From contig NZ_JAKFUM010000019.1 in the NCBI RefSeq assembly GCF_021732705.1, positions 1 through 64,000 of the forward strand: 64,000 nucleotides of DNA, given 5' to 3'. The stretch is from Nevskia sp. (GTDB lineage: Bacteria; Pseudomonadota; Gammaproteobacteria; Nevskiales; Nevskiaceae). Below are positions 1-9,496 of this stretch, piece after piece. Position 1 is the first letter of the stretch; the number at the start of each line of letters is the position of its first letter. Position numbers and translations under genes: made by a program. The notes under the pieces are model-generated. The model was given only the letters and a program-made list of their open reading frames with translations, was not told the DNA's origin and did not search any database.

Positions 1-99
1 CTCGTCAAGGCGGCGGCCCGACACCTGCGCAGCGTGCAGCGGCAGCCCGACCGCATCAAGCGCTACTTCCAACACGAGCCGGTTCGGTATGCCGCTTGA
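1..99 (+). mobile_element. C-terminal end of a probable IS630-like transposase (cut by window edge)
   Basis: Frame 1 is open from the first base to a TGA at 97-99 and encodes 32 residues ending in YFQHEPVRYAA. Basic helices followed by a YFQ..VRYAA-type tail resemble the C-terminus of some IS630-family transposases, but only this tail is visible and the family call rests on memory of that ending. The remnant of a glycosyltransferase follows immediately in the same frame, which fits an insertion or recombination that used this element. The terminal inverted repeat cannot be identified without the other end. Confidence 0.5.
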
Positions 100-468
100 G
101 TTCAACATTTGAATGCCGGCTCAATAAAAGCAGGCTACAAAAAAGCTTATGTCGCTGATGCACGTGTATATCATTCACATGCTTACACGATAGGCGAAGA
201 TTTCCGCCGGTACTTTGACGTCGGTGTATTTCACAGTCGCAATCGCTGGATAACCGACGAATTCGGAAAACCAGAAGGCGAAGGAAAACGATTCTTATTA
301 TCAGAGTTGCGCTACTTGGCAGTAAATGCCCCCATGCAGTTACCTAACGCACTGGCTCGAACACTGTTTAAATACGCTGGATACCGGCTAGGATTGATGG
401 AAAACAGCCTGTCCCTATCGACCAAGCGTAGGTTGAGCGCCAGCCCACACTACTGGCGCAATGCCTGA
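100..468 (+). pseudogene. 3' remnant of a family 2 glycosyltransferase (rhamnosyltransferase-like)
   Basis: About 119 codons, with only a TTG at 109 as possible start, encode the C-terminal part of a GT2 enzyme. The segment AGYKKAYVADARVYHSH followed by YTIGEDFRRYFDVGVFH is typical of the region after the catalytic domain in rhamnosyltransferase-like enzymes. The GT-A nucleotide-binding half with its DxD motif is absent; upstream lies the transposase tail in the same frame. It is therefore probably a gene truncated by the mobile element and non-functional, at the edge of the polysaccharide locus. Whether the 5' half survives left of the window is not visible. Confidence 0.7.
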
Positions 469-495
469 TCTGCCATTCTCTCACTGCTGCGAAAA

Positions 496-1362
496 ATGAT
501 TCCACCAGCCCCTGAAATCGGCAGACTTGCTAATCAAAACAAACGTTTTATTGCGTTTGCAGCTTTGGTTACTGCGCTCATCGCCGTCGCATCTAGCTTC
601 CTAATTACACCCGTTTTCAAGGCCGAGGTTTTACTGCTCAACTCCCCAGCAGAGAAGCGCGGCAGTAGTCTGCTTTCGGGGCTCGGTGGCTCTGGCGCGG
701 GTCTGGCGGCGCTTGCCGGACTTAACCCCAATTCAGATAGCAACACGCAGGAAGCCATCGCGATCTTGAAATCTCGTGCACTGATCGACCAGTTCATTGC
801 TGATAAGAAGCTTTTACCAGTTCTGTTCAACGAACGTTGGGACGCTAAAAACGGGCGATGGAAGTCGCAAGATTCAACCATTCTTGGGTTGTTCGATGGC
901 GTTCCTACCGCCAACGATGGCTACGAACGTTTCAATAAGAAGATTCGTCGTGTCGAAGAAGATCGGCGTTCGGGCTTGGTCACGCTGAGTATCGAATGGT
1001 CGAACCCTGAACAATCTGCCGAGTGGGCTTCCGAGTTAGTAAACCGCGCCAATGCCTTACTACGTTCCACTGCAATTGAAAGATCGCAAAAAAGTCTTAC
1101 CTTTCTTCAAGAACAAGCAAAGAAAAGCAGCGAACTAGAAGTAAGACAAGCTGTCTTCAAACTGATCGACTCTGAATTAAAACGCGAGATGTTTGCTCAG
1201 GTTAATGAAGATTACGCATTCAAAGTCATAGACCCGCCCGTAGTACCCGAGAAGAAGCTACGTCCCAAGCGTTCTCTGTTTGCGATTCTCGGATTTTTGA
1301 TCGGCGGAGCATTGTCGCTTGCGTTTGTAGTTCGCAAGAACCATGCTGCTACGCAGGGTTGA
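496..1362 (+). CDS. Wzz-like polysaccharide chain-length determinant
   Basis: Inner-membrane polysaccharide co-polymerase of 288 residues, expected to set O-antigen or capsule chain length in the Wzx/Wzy pathway. One membrane segment lies at about residues 18-38 and a second at about 262-280, with a long periplasmic, helix-rich region between, the usual Wzz topology. The Pro-rich sequence PPVVPEKKLRPKR just before the second segment is characteristic. It has no cytoplasmic tyrosine-kinase domain, so it is the Wzz type and not the Wzc type. It is followed after about 40 bases by the flippase gene. The start at 496 has only a weak ribosome site. Confidence 0.85.
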   Translation: MIPPAPEIGRLANQNKRFIAFAALVTALIAVASSFLITPVFKAEVLLLNSPAEKRGSSLLSGLGGSGAGLAALAGLNPNSDSNTQEAIAILKSRALIDQFIADKKLLPVLFNERWDAKNGRWKSQDSTILGLFDGVPTANDGYERFNKKIRRVEEDRRSGLVTLSIEWSNPEQSAEWASELVNRANALLRSTAIERSQKSLTFLQEQAKKSSELEVRQAVFKLIDSELKREMFAQVNEDYAFKVIDPPVVPEKKLRPKRSLFAILGFLIGGALSLAFVVRKNHAATQG

Positions 1363-1401
1363 AGTGGCTCGGAACCTCGACCGTTTTTGCTCCAACACAC
1401 T

Positions 1402-2886
1402 GTGAGTCGCTCTATCACCAGCAATACCCTGATCAACCTTGCGGGGCAGGCAATTCCGATTGCGTTCGCGTTGTTCGCAATCCCTAAGATCATTAGCGGA
1501 CTTGGGACAGATCGCTTCGGCATCCTCACGCTAGCGTGGCTGGTCATTGGCTACTTCAGCCTTTTCGATCTCGGACTCGGACGCGCACTTACCCAAATAA
1601 TCTCAGGTCGCAGGACAAGCGAATCAGACGTAAAGCTTGCCGTGACTACATGGACTGCATTAGCCCTCATGGCAGTCATGGGTTTGCTCGGGGGTCTGCT
1701 GGCTAGTAGTTCAGCTTCCTATCTGGCAGTTGATGTGTTCAAAATCCCGCCTGAACTGCAACAGGAAGCGCGAGTAACGTTCCTCATTCTTGCTGCCGCG
1801 ATTCCTTTGGTTGTCGTATCAGCCGGCTTGGTGGGGTTGCTAACCGCTTACGATCGCTTTGATTTAATTAATCTCGTAAGAACTCCGCTTGGCATCAGCA
1901 ACTTCGCTGCGCCGCTGGTTGTTCTGCCCTTTAGCCACAGCCTCATCGATATCACCCTCAGTCTGGTCGTATTACGTGTGATGGCAGCCGTCGTTCAAGC
2001 TGCGATGTGCGTTCGAGTCATGCCGGCGCTTGCCAACGGCTTCAGCTTCAACTCTGCAGACGTATTGGCCTTGTTCCGATTCGGTAGCTGGATGACAGTC
2101 ACCAACATCATTGGTCCGCTAATGATCTACTTCGATCGATTTCTGATCGGCGCAACCCTTTCGGTCACGGCTGTGGCGTATTACGCAACGCCTTACGAGA
2201 TGGCGACCAAGTTACTGATTCTGCCTGGCGCAATCTCCGCTACACTTTTCCCGCGTTTTGCGGCTTTGCATCAAATTGATCCGCCGGCAACGCTCAAACT
2301 GCTGATTCGCGGGTGGGAGTCTGTGCTCGTCCTTCTACTACCCATCATCTTGATTTCTGTTGTTTTCGCAAATGAAGCGCTTCTGATCTGGCTTGGTCCA
2401 GATTTTTCGAAGAACAGTATGGCTGTACTGCAGTGGCTATCCATCGGAATACTGTTCAACGCGCTTGCACATCTTCCATTTGCACTTATTCAGGGAGCGG
2501 GCCGCCCAGATCTCAGCGCAAAAGCTCACTTTCTTGAGCTGCTGGTTTACCTGCCATTGCTTTGGTGGGCGCTACAAGCCGGCGGGATCGATGGTGCAGC
2601 GCAGGTCTGGGCTTTCCGAACATTCCTCGATTGCCTGTTGCTCTCGGGCATCGCCAGCAGCATCGTCCCAGGCTTTTCCGCCTACCTCAAAAAGACGGTG
2701 CCTAGGCTGGTCATCGTCGTTCTATCGCTCGCGACAATTACCTTGCTGCACGATTTGACCTCGAAGCTCATAGCCGCTGTCGTCACGCTCCTGATCTTTG
2801 TTTTCCTGACCGCGCGACTTCAGATCACCCCTGCAGTCATCGCCATGACGCGCCGCAAAAGCTTGCGCGGCTGGACTAACTCATGA
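1402..2886 (+). CDS. Wzx-like lipid-linked oligosaccharide flippase
   Basis: Polytopic membrane protein of about 494 residues of the polysaccharide-transporter (MOP) superfamily. It should flip undecaprenyl-linked repeat units across the inner membrane. The N-terminus SITSNTLINLAGQAIPIAFALFAIP and the later FDRFLIGATLSV segment are typical of Wzx/RfbX proteins, and roughly 12-14 hydrophobic segments cover the whole length. I chose GTG 1402 as start; an in-frame TTG at 1387 is possible but adds unlike residues. The gene overlaps the methyltransferase by ATGA, so the two are translationally coupled. Confidence 0.85.
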   Translation: MSRSITSNTLINLAGQAIPIAFALFAIPKIISGLGTDRFGILTLAWLVIGYFSLFDLGLGRALTQIISGRRTSESDVKLAVTTWTALALMAVMGLLGGLLASSSASYLAVDVFKIPPELQQEARVTFLILAAAIPLVVVSAGLVGLLTAYDRFDLINLVRTPLGISNFAAPLVVLPFSHSLIDITLSLVVLRVMAAVVQAAMCVRVMPALANGFSFNSADVLALFRFGSWMTVTNIIGPLMIYFDRFLIGATLSVTAVAYYATPYEMATKLLILPGAISATLFPRFAALHQIDPPATLKLLIRGWESVLVLLLPIILISVVFANEALLIWLGPDFSKNSMAVLQWLSIGILFNALAHLPFALIQGAGRPDLSAKAHFLELLVYLPLLWWALQAGGIDGAAQVWAFRTFLDCLLLSGIASSIVPGFSAYLKKTVPRLVIVVLSLATITLLHDLTSKLIAAVVTLLIFVFLTARLQITPAVIAMTRRKSLRGWTNS

Positions 2887-3917
2887 TTAATCGGCGCGAA
2901 ACAGAATGGCCCGCTGAAGAATGCGAGCCAGTGTCAGCCTGTCCAGTCTGCAACGGCACTGAACGAAGACTGCTGCATAATCGGCTCCGCGACCATTTGT
3001 TCTCGGCACAAGGCAACTGGAATCTTTATGCATGCAGCGCCTGTGGAAGCGCCTATCTCGATCCTCGGCCAACACCACAAAGCATCGGCCGTGCGTATTC
3101 CAGTTACTACACACATTCTATTAACGATGCAGTAGGTCTATTGAAACAACTTTCCCGGCGTGCGCGCAATGGCTATATCAACCGGCACTGGAATGCCGAG
3201 CTCCAACCAGCTTCTGCCGCGTTGGGAGCCGTCGTCGCGTGCATCCCAGCCATGAAGGCCAAGGTCGATCATGAACTCATGCGCAGCTTCAAGCACTCTC
3301 CCAAAGGCCAGCATCTGTTGGATGTGGGTTGTGGCAGCGGGCAGTTTCTGTTCCTCATAAAGCATGCGGGATGGCAGGTAAAAGGTATCGACTTTGATCC
3401 CCAGGCAGTGGCTGCCGCGCGTCAGCTCGGACTCGATGTCGATCTTGGAGGGCTCGACATCCTTTCCGGACAGCAAGATGCCCTCGATGCGATCACGCTC
3501 AGTCACGTGATCGAACACGTCTACAACCCGGTAGAGGCGCTGAAACAATGCTTCCGTCTCTTGCGCAGCGGAGGAAAGCTTTGGATAGAAACGCCCAATC
3601 TTGAAAGCACCGGGCATGGCCTGTACGGCCGCAACTGGCGCGGCTTGGAACCGCCGCGTCATCTGGTGCTCTTCACTTGGATGTCTCTCAAGTCCTCGCT
3701 TGAACAAGCGGGATTCATTGACATTGAACCAGCGCCATGGCGTCCCGAGTTCAAACCGCTTGCAATCGCAAGTCGTCAAATCGCAGCCTTAGATACTCAG
3801 GGTGTACTGAATCCCTACGCGGCCGACGTAGCGGTGGAGACAAGACATGCGGAAGCAAAGGCGAGAAAGCTCCCGGAATCCCGAGAATTCATCACCTTCA
3901 CGGCGAGAAAGCCGTGA
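2883..3917 (+). CDS. Class I SAM-dependent methyltransferase with N-terminal Cys motif
   Basis: 344 residues. The N-terminus has two CxxC pairs (CPVCNG near residue 20 and CSACGS near 55), a zinc-ribbon arrangement common in sugar or lipid methyltransferases of polysaccharide loci. The SAM-binding motif I is LLDVGCGSGQFL near residue 141, and a later LSHVIEHV segment matches the usual motif after the fold's fourth strand. The likely role is to methylate a sugar of the repeat unit or to cap the chain; the substrate is unknown. It overlaps the flippase gene by ATGA and the following glycosyltransferase by GTGA, indicating an operon. Confidence 0.8.
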   Translation: MINRRETEWPAEECEPVSACPVCNGTERRLLHNRLRDHLFSAQGNWNLYACSACGSAYLDPRPTPQSIGRAYSSYYTHSINDAVGLLKQLSRRARNGYINRHWNAELQPASAALGAVVACIPAMKAKVDHELMRSFKHSPKGQHLLDVGCGSGQFLFLIKHAGWQVKGIDFDPQAVAAARQLGLDVDLGGLDILSGQQDALDAITLSHVIEHVYNPVEALKQCFRLLRSGGKLWIETPNLESTGHGLYGRNWRGLEPPRHLVLFTWMSLKSSLEQAGFIDIEPAPWRPEFKPLAIASRQIAALDTQGVLNPYAADVAVETRHAEAKARKLPESREFITFTARKP

Positions 3918-4861
3918 CTACAAACCTCGTCTCGAGCAAGGGCTCGTCAAGGCATCTGCATGCTGTAGTGGTAGCCTTCAACCCAGACCCTGATTTCTCA
4001 AATCGCCTCGCGCGCCTCACCACCCAGTTCGAAAAGGTATGGATAGTCAATAACGGCGATCCATTGAATCTACCTTCAGTAATCCCGTCATCTTCGCAGC
4101 GCCATTCGGCCTTGGTGATCGATATGCATGGCAACGCCGGAATCGCCGCCGCGATCAATGCCGGCGTGCGGGCTGCTGCCGTGGCTGGCGCCGCTTGGGC
4201 AGCACTCTTTGATCAAGACAGCATTTGTCCGGATGGTTTCGCTGATGTCGGCTTTGCTGCCATCGAATGGGCTGCTGACCATGCACAAGTTGCCTTGTTC
4301 GCGCCGATATTTGCCGATAGCGGCAACATCTATCAACGGCCCAAAAATTCGGATGTCGAACGCTATCCCATGGTTGAGGAAGCCATTACCTCTGGATCAT
4401 TCGTTCGGCTCTCGACGTTCTTGGCGTTGGGCGGTTACGACGAAAGTTTCTTCATTGACTTTGTCGACCATGACTACATGCTAAGGCTGAACCAGACAGG
4501 GCATGAGGCACGATCACTGCCAATCGAACTCATTCATAGCATTGGCAAGGGTGAGCGAAAGAGTTTTTTCGGTAAAAGCTTCGTGACAACCCACCATTCC
4601 CCGGGTCGTCTGTTCGCGAGTGGCCACAATATGATGAAACTTATTTTCCGCCACAGTTTCCGTTCGCCACGGATGTGCTTAAAGCTTTCGACTCGTGAAG
4701 TATTGAGGATTTTAAAAATAATCATCTATGAATCAGATCGAGTAATTAAAGTTAAAGCGTGGTTCTCTGGATTTTTTCGCGCTTTTTCCCGGTCGTCTTC
4801 CGTAAGCGCTGCCGACTTGTCGCGCTGGAACATTAACTCTCGTGTTTTCCCAAGCCAATGA
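3914..4861 (+). CDS. Family 2 glycosyltransferase, rhamnosyltransferase-like
   Basis: 315 residues when started at GTG 3914, which overlaps the methyltransferase stop (GTGA). Upstream residues in the same frame are the methyltransferase read out of frame. It begins with AVVVAFNPDP, has a WIVNNGDP segment, LFDQDS (a DxD-like metal/nucleotide motif) near residue 98, and GGYDESFFIDFVDHDYMLRL near residue 175, all typical of GT2 rhamnosyltransferases. It probably adds one sugar to the lipid-linked repeat unit at the cytoplasmic face. The dTDP-rhamnose genes downstream support a rhamnose donor. The last quarter is AT-richer than the start. Confidence 0.85.
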   Translation: MTTNLVSSKGSSRHLHAVVVAFNPDPDFSNRLARLTTQFEKVWIVNNGDPLNLPSVIPSSSQRHSALVIDMHGNAGIAAAINAGVRAAAVAGAAWAALFDQDSICPDGFADVGFAAIEWAADHAQVALFAPIFADSGNIYQRPKNSDVERYPMVEEAITSGSFVRLSTFLALGGYDESFFIDFVDHDYMLRLNQTGHEARSLPIELIHSIGKGERKSFFGKSFVTTHHSPGRLFASGHNMMKLIFRHSFRSPRMCLKLSTREVLRILKIIIYESDRVIKVKAWFSGFFRAFSRSSSVSAADLSRWNINSRVFPSQ

Positions 4862-6162
4862 TCGAACGAGGATTCCGTTCATTAGTATCGCCGCTCAGCC
4901 TTGGATTGCTAAGTGGCACCTATGCGCTCGCAACGGTATTCATGCCGCGGGGTTACTACGGGAGGATCATGGAGGAAGAGTGCTACATCTGCGGTGATGG
5001 CGTTACTTTTCTGTTCCTAGTTTTCTGCCTCGCCGCTTTTTACTTTGGTATTTGGGCGTCGAGCAGAAGTGAGTTCCCGTCAAGAAGTCCAAGGTTCGAT
5101 ATTAAAAATGTCGATACACGGTTAGTCGGCGCTCTTCTTATCTTGAGCACCGCCTATTCAATTTTCTATACTTATGCTGTGATCACATCTTTTCCTGATT
5201 TGATCTCATACGCCCTGTCGGGGCTCGGTAAAGAGTTCCGGCAAGACATCACTGATGAGTTCCGTCGGTTGAATCATCTTCTCCCGATATGCAACTGTAG
5301 CATTATCTTTAGCTTTTATTTTATCAATGCACGATCGCACGCTGGACAACCCTGCCCTCGCATTAACAAGCTTTTCGTGTTAACGGCGATTGCCAGCGTA
5401 ATGTTACTGATCGTATTGATGCAGCGAAGCCTTTTGATACCGATGCTGTTTTCTTTGACGATCGTCAAACTGCATTTCTTTCAAAAATCCGTCAACTTCT
5501 CGACAGGAAAACTGATTAGAAACTTAGGCCTACTTTTTTTAGGTTTGGTTTTGCTTTTCTTTGTTACCAGCTTGGCACGAGGGAATTTGTCTGTTGCCGG
5601 TAGCGGCAGCGATATCGATTCCGCAGTGTACGGCTTATTAGGCTATTTCTTTTCCTCGTACAACCGCTTGGCCTTGGCACTATCGGGCGGCCTCATCATG
5701 CCGAACGAAGGAGTAGGCTATTATACGTTTGGTTTTCTTTTTTCAATTCCTGGAGTCGATGTTTACAGTTTAGATGTGTTTAGATCGTTCGATATTCCTG
5801 AATCCCGACATATAAACTGGTTAGGCCAGTTTGCAGCGATGGAAAGTAATGGACTTAATCCGGAGTTCATTTGGCTCAGTGTTTTTGGTACAGCTTTCCT
5901 TGATTGGGGGTATTTTTCAGTTTTCTACTTCGCACTCTATGGGCTGTTCTGCGGATACATGTTCAAACGTTTTAACTCTGGCGATTATTTTGGGATTTGC
6001 TTTTATCCGTTCGTTGGACAAAACATCATTCAATGGTTTGCTGACAATGGGCTTTCTAGCCCATGGATGATTCCGCAGATTTTGGTTGCGCTTACGATTG
6101 CCTCGCTTGCACGCTGGGCATCTTTGCCTGCTGAGCACAGCCATTTTGGTGCGCCCAGTTAG
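4858..6162 (+). CDS. Wzy-like oligosaccharide repeat-unit polymerase
   Basis: 434 residues, hydrophobic throughout with about 10-12 membrane segments. It has larger loops, including MQRSLLIPMLFS with the conserved Arg after a segment, and a long periplasmic loop around residues 235-320. This architecture and its place between Wzx-like and glycosyltransferase genes fit O-antigen polymerase, which links repeat units in the periplasm. Primary sequence of such proteins is poorly conserved, so the call leans on topology and context. It overlaps the previous gene by ATGA. Base composition is clearly more AT-rich than the flanks, common for Wzy genes acquired by transfer. Confidence 0.75.
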   Translation: MIERGFRSLVSPLSLGLLSGTYALATVFMPRGYYGRIMEEECYICGDGVTFLFLVFCLAAFYFGIWASSRSEFPSRSPRFDIKNVDTRLVGALLILSTAYSIFYTYAVITSFPDLISYALSGLGKEFRQDITDEFRRLNHLLPICNCSIIFSFYFINARSHAGQPCPRINKLFVLTAIASVMLLIVLMQRSLLIPMLFSLTIVKLHFFQKSVNFSTGKLIRNLGLLFLGLVLLFFVTSLARGNLSVAGSGSDIDSAVYGLLGYFFSSYNRLALALSGGLIMPNEGVGYYTFGFLFSIPGVDVYSLDVFRSFDIPESRHINWLGQFAAMESNGLNPEFIWLSVFGTAFLDWGYFSVFYFALYGLFCGYMFKRFNSGDYFGICFYPFVGQNIIQWFADNGLSSPWMIPQILVALTIASLARWASLPAEHSHFGAPS

Positions 6163-6173
6163 GAAGTTATCCC

Positions 6174-6914
6174 ATGACTCACCGGCTCTCGGTCTGTATG
6201 GCCATATACAACGGTGCTCAGTTCATTGAGCCCCAAATCCGTTCGATCCTCACGCAGCTCGGCCCGCAGGATGAACTGATAGCCGTCGATGACGGCTCAT
6301 GCGACAACAGCGAGGCGATCGTCAGGAGTTTCGGCGACGCTCGAATTCGCTATATCCGTAACCCGCGAAATCTGGGCGTGGTTAAAACCTTCGAACGCGC
6401 ATTGGCAGAATCGACCGGCGATCTGGTCTTCCTCAGCGACCAAGACGATATCTGGGCAGACAACAAGGTGCAGCGCACCTTGGAAACGTTCACGACGACA
6501 GGCGCAGCGTGCATCCTGTCGGACGCTTTGCTCGTTGACGGCGACGACATCTCGCTGAACCAGACCTTCTTTGAATGGCGCCAGTCTCGCCCAGGCCTTG
6601 TACGGAACTGGCTGCGTAATAGTTTTATGGGCTGCACGATGGCACTTCGTCGAGATGTTGCCATGGTTGCCGTTCCATTCCCGTCCGCGATCTATATGCA
6701 TGACCAGTGGCTGGGCATGCTGGCAACGGTTGCGGGAAAGGTGGTTTTCTTGCCAGAACCCTTGATCCGGTATCGTCGGCACGGCGGTAACGTAACGACG
6801 ATGGCTCGCTCGTCGGCTTCAGTGATGCTGCAGCGGCGGTTCGCTTTCGCAACATGTTTCATCCTGCGCCTTCCCCGTGTCTTGTGGTTCCGGTTATCGC
6901 CTAAAAGCCGCTGA
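6174..6914 (+). CDS. Family 2 glycosyltransferase
   Basis: 246 residues. The N-terminus is the GT-A fold: VCMAIYNGAQFI near residue 8, LIAVDDGSCDNS near 35, and FLSDQDDIW near 90 with the DxD-type metal site. The order resembles rhamnosyl- or alpha-1,3-linked sugar transferases of O-antigen loci. It probably transfers one sugar to the growing lipid-linked repeat unit. It starts 11 bases after the polymerase gene and precedes rfbB by about 30 bases, so it may be the last assembly gene before the nucleotide-sugar cassette. GC content rises again here. Donor and linkage cannot be told from sequence. Confidence 0.85.
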   Translation: MTHRLSVCMAIYNGAQFIEPQIRSILTQLGPQDELIAVDDGSCDNSEAIVRSFGDARIRYIRNPRNLGVVKTFERALAESTGDLVFLSDQDDIWADNKVQRTLETFTTTGAACILSDALLVDGDDISLNQTFFEWRQSRPGLVRNWLRNSFMGCTMALRRDVAMVAVPFPSAIYMHDQWLGMLATVAGKVVFLPEPLIRYRRHGGNVTTMARSSASVMLQRRFAFATCFILRLPRVLWFRLSPKSR

Positions 6915-6945
6915 TATCCTCAGTCCCCGTTAATTCCCACCAGAT

Positions 6946-8016
6946 ATGACTTTAAAAACCGTCATCGTCACCGGCGGCGCCGGCTTCATCGGCTCCTGTG
7001 TCGTTCGCCAATGGCTGGCGGAAACCGACTGGCGCATTGTCGTGCTGGACAAGCTGACCTATGCCGGCAATGTCGAATCGTTGGCGCCAGTCCGCGATAA
7101 CCCCCGGTTTTCGCTGGAAATCATCGATATCTGTGATGCGCCGGCGGTGGCCGGGCTGATCGCCCGGGTGCAGCCGGATGCCATCGTGCATCTGGCGGCG
7201 GAAAGCCATGTCGACCGGTCGATCACCGGGCCGGGTGCGTTCATCCAGACCAACGTGGTCGGGACCTACACCCTGCTCGAAGCGGCCCGCGCCTACTGGC
7301 GGGAATTGCCGGGTGATCGGCAGGCCGCGTTCCGCTTTCATCATGTGTCGACCGACGAGGTCTACGGCTCCCTCGGCGACGAAGGCGCGTTCAGCGAAAC
7401 CACGGCCTATGCGCCGAATTCGCCGTATTCGGCGTCCAAGGCCGGGTCGGATCAGCTGGTGCGCGCCTGGCACCACACCTACGGCCTGCCGGTGGTGACG
7501 ACGAACTGCTCGAACAACTACGGGCCGTATCACTTCCCGGAAAAGCTCATCCCGCTGATGATCCTGAATGCCGTCGCCGGCAAGCCGCTGCCGGTGTACG
7601 GCGACGGCCTGAACGTGCGCGACTGGCTGTTCGTGGAGGACCACGCGCGGGCGATCCGGACGGTGCTGGAGCGCGGGCGGGTTGGCGAAACCTATTGTGT
7701 CGGCGGGCGGGCGGAACGCACCAATCTGGACGTAGTGCACACGCTCTGTGACCTGCTCGACGAGCTGCATCCGTCCAGCGGCCCGCATCGGCGCCTGATC
7801 ACCTACGTGAAGGACCGGCCGGGCCATGACCGGCGCTATGCCATCGACTGCACGAAGCTCGAAACGGAGCTGGGCTGGCGCCAGCAGGAATCGTTCGAGA
7901 CCGGGCTGCGCAAGACGGTTCAGTGGTACCTCGACAACCCTGAATGGGTGCGCGGCGTGACCAGCGGCGACTATCGGCGCTGGATCGAAACCCAGTACAG
8001 CACCCGGAGCGCGTGA
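6946..8016 (+). CDS. rfbB: dTDP-glucose 4,6-dehydratase
   Basis: 356 residues, the usual length. It catalyses the second step to dTDP-L-rhamnose, NAD-dependent conversion of dTDP-glucose to the 4-keto-6-deoxy sugar. The Rossmann motif GGAGFIGS is near residue 10, [11 protein letters not shown] near 82, THE catalytic [12 protein letters not shown] near 133, and YSASKAGSD (Tyr-xxx-Lys) near 165. [17 protein letters not shown] is also diagnostic. It is the first gene of rfbBACD, with one base between it and rfbA. Confidence 0.97.
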   Translation: MTLKTVIVTGGAGFIGSCVVRQWLAETDWRIVVLDKLTYAGNVESLAPVRDNPRFSLEIIDICDAPAVAGLIARVQPDAIVHLAAESHVDRSITGPGAFIQTNVVGTYTLLEAARAYWRELPGDRQAAFRFHHVSTDEVYGSLGDEGAFSETTAYAPNSPYSASKAGSDQLVRAWHHTYGLPVVTTNCSNNYGPYHFPEKLIPLMILNAVAGKPLPVYGDGLNVRDWLFVEDHARAIRTVLERGRVGETYCVGGRAERTNLDVVHTLCDLLDELHPSSGPHRRLITYVKDRPGHDRRYAIDCTKLETELGWRQQESFETGLRKTVQWYLDNPEWVRGVTSGDYRRWIETQYSTRSA

Positions 8017-8017
8017 C

Positions 8018-8890
8018 ATGAAGGGCATCATCCTCGCCGGGGGCTCCGGCACCCGGCTGTATCCGCTGACGCATGTCGTGTCCAAGCAGCTGCTGCCGGT
8101 GTACGACAAGCCGATGATCTATTACCCGCTGTCGGCGCTGCTGATGGCGAACATCCGCGAAATCCTGGTGATCTCCACCCCGGATGAAACGCCGCGCTTT
8201 CGGCAGCTGCTGGGCGATGGCAGCCGGCTGGGCTGCAAGATCGACTACGCCGTGCAGCCGTCGCCGGATGGTCTGGCGCAGGCCTTCATCATCGGCGAGT
8301 CGTTCATCGGTGATGATGGCTGCGCACTGGTGCTGGGCGACAACCTGTTCTTCGGCCACGACCTGCGGCTGCGCCTGACCAAAGCCGCGCAAAAGACCGA
8401 CGGCGCCACCGTGTTCGCCTACCCGGTGCAGGATCCGGAACGCTACGGCGTAGTCGAGTTCGATCAGGACGGCCGTGCCATCAGCATCGAGGAAAAGCCG
8501 GCGAAGCCGCGCAGCCGCTACGCCGTGACCGGCCTGTATTTCTATGACCGGCAGGTGGTCGAGATCGCCAAGGCGGTAAAGCCGTCGGCGCGCGGCGAGC
8601 TGGAAATCACTGATGTCAATGTCGAATACCTCCGGCGCGGGCAGTTGACGGTGGAACGCTTCGGCCGCGGCGATGCCTGGCTCGATACCGGCACGCATGA
8701 TTCTTTGATCGAGGCCGGCCAGTTCGTGCAGACGCTTGAAAAGCGGCAGGGCCTGAAGCTGTGCTGCCCGGAAGAACTGGCCTGGCGCAATGGCTGGATC
8801 AGCGATGCCGAACTCGAAGCGCTGGCCAAGCCGCTGGCCAAGAGCGGCTACGGCCAATACCTCCTCGATGTGCTCGCGCAGCCGGTCTGA
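8018..8890 (+). CDS. rfbA: Glucose-1-phosphate thymidylyltransferase
   Basis: 290 residues. It forms dTDP-glucose from dTTP and glucose-1-phosphate, the first step to dTDP-L-rhamnose. The N-terminal nucleotidyltransferase signature [16 protein letters not shown] and the following [17 protein letters not shown] are diagnostic. [11 protein letters not shown] near residue 107 carries the metal-binding Asp, and [10 protein letters not shown] is near 155. The ATG is two bases after the rfbB stop, so the genes are probably translationally coupled. Confidence 0.97.
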   Translation: MKGIILAGGSGTRLYPLTHVVSKQLLPVYDKPMIYYPLSALLMANIREILVISTPDETPRFRQLLGDGSRLGCKIDYAVQPSPDGLAQAFIIGESFIGDDGCALVLGDNLFFGHDLRLRLTKAAQKTDGATVFAYPVQDPERYGVVEFDQDGRAISIEEKPAKPRSRYAVTGLYFYDRQVVEIAKAVKPSARGELEITDVNVEYLRRGQLTVERFGRGDAWLDTGTHDSLIEAGQFVQTLEKRQGLKLCCPEELAWRNGWISDAELEALAKPLAKSGYGQYLLDVLAQPV

Positions 8891-8917
8891 GCGCTTGCTT
8901 CGATAGTGCTCGATACC

Positions 8918-9496
8918 ATGAACTGCATTCCGACCGAACTTCCCGATGTGCTGATCCTTGAACCGCGCGTGTTCGGGGATGACCGCGGCTTCTTCTACGA
9001 GAGCTTCAACGCCCGCAGCTTCGAGGCGGCCACCGGCGTGAAGACCGCCTTCGTGCAGGACAACCATTCGCGCTCGGCTCGCGGCGTGCTGCGCGGACTG
9101 CACTATCAGATCGAGCAGGCGCAGGGAAAGCTGGTGCGGGTGACCCACGGCGAGGTCTACGACGTGGCCGTCGACCTGCGGCGCGGCAGCCCGAGCTTCG
9201 GCCGCTGGGTGGGCGTGCACCTGTCGGCGGCGAACAAGCGTCAGCTCTGGGTGCCTGCCGGATTCGGGCACGGCTTTCTGGTGCTGTCGGAGTTCGCCGA
9301 GTTCCTCTACAAGACCACCGACTACTACGCGCCGGCCCATGAGCGCGCGATCGTCTGGAACGACCCGACCCTGGCGATCGACTGGCCGTTGCCGGAAGGC
9401 TTCGCCGAGCCGCTGCTGTCGGCCAAGGACCGTGACGGCAAACGCCTGAGCGAGGCTGAGTTGTTCCCGAACACGTTTGGTCGAGGTGCTGCATGA
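8918..9496 (+). CDS. rfbC: dTDP-4-dehydrorhamnose 3,5-epimerase
   Basis: About 192 residues from ATG 8918; GTG 8906 upstream would add only four residues. The cupin-fold epimerase inverts C3 and C5 of the 4-keto-6-deoxy sugar. EPRVFGDDRGFFYESFN is at the start, RGVLRGLHYQ near residue 55 (with the catalytic His), GEVYDVAVDLRRGSP near 75, and WVPAGFGHGFLVLS near 110. It overlaps rfbD by ATGA. Confidence 0.97.
   Translation: MNCIPTELPDVLILEPRVFGDDRGFFYESFNARSFEAATGVKTAFVQDNHSRSARGVLRGLHYQIEQAQGKLVRVTHGEVYDVAVDLRRGSPSFGRWVGVHLSAANKRQLWVPAGFGHGFLVLSEFAEFLYKTTDYYAPAHERAIVWNDPTLAIDWPLPEGFAEPLLSAKDRDGKRLSEAELFPNTFGRGAA

Noticed and set aside
7799-9340. Long antisense frame across rfbA and rfbC
   Set aside because: It crosses several certain genes and shows no protein family features.
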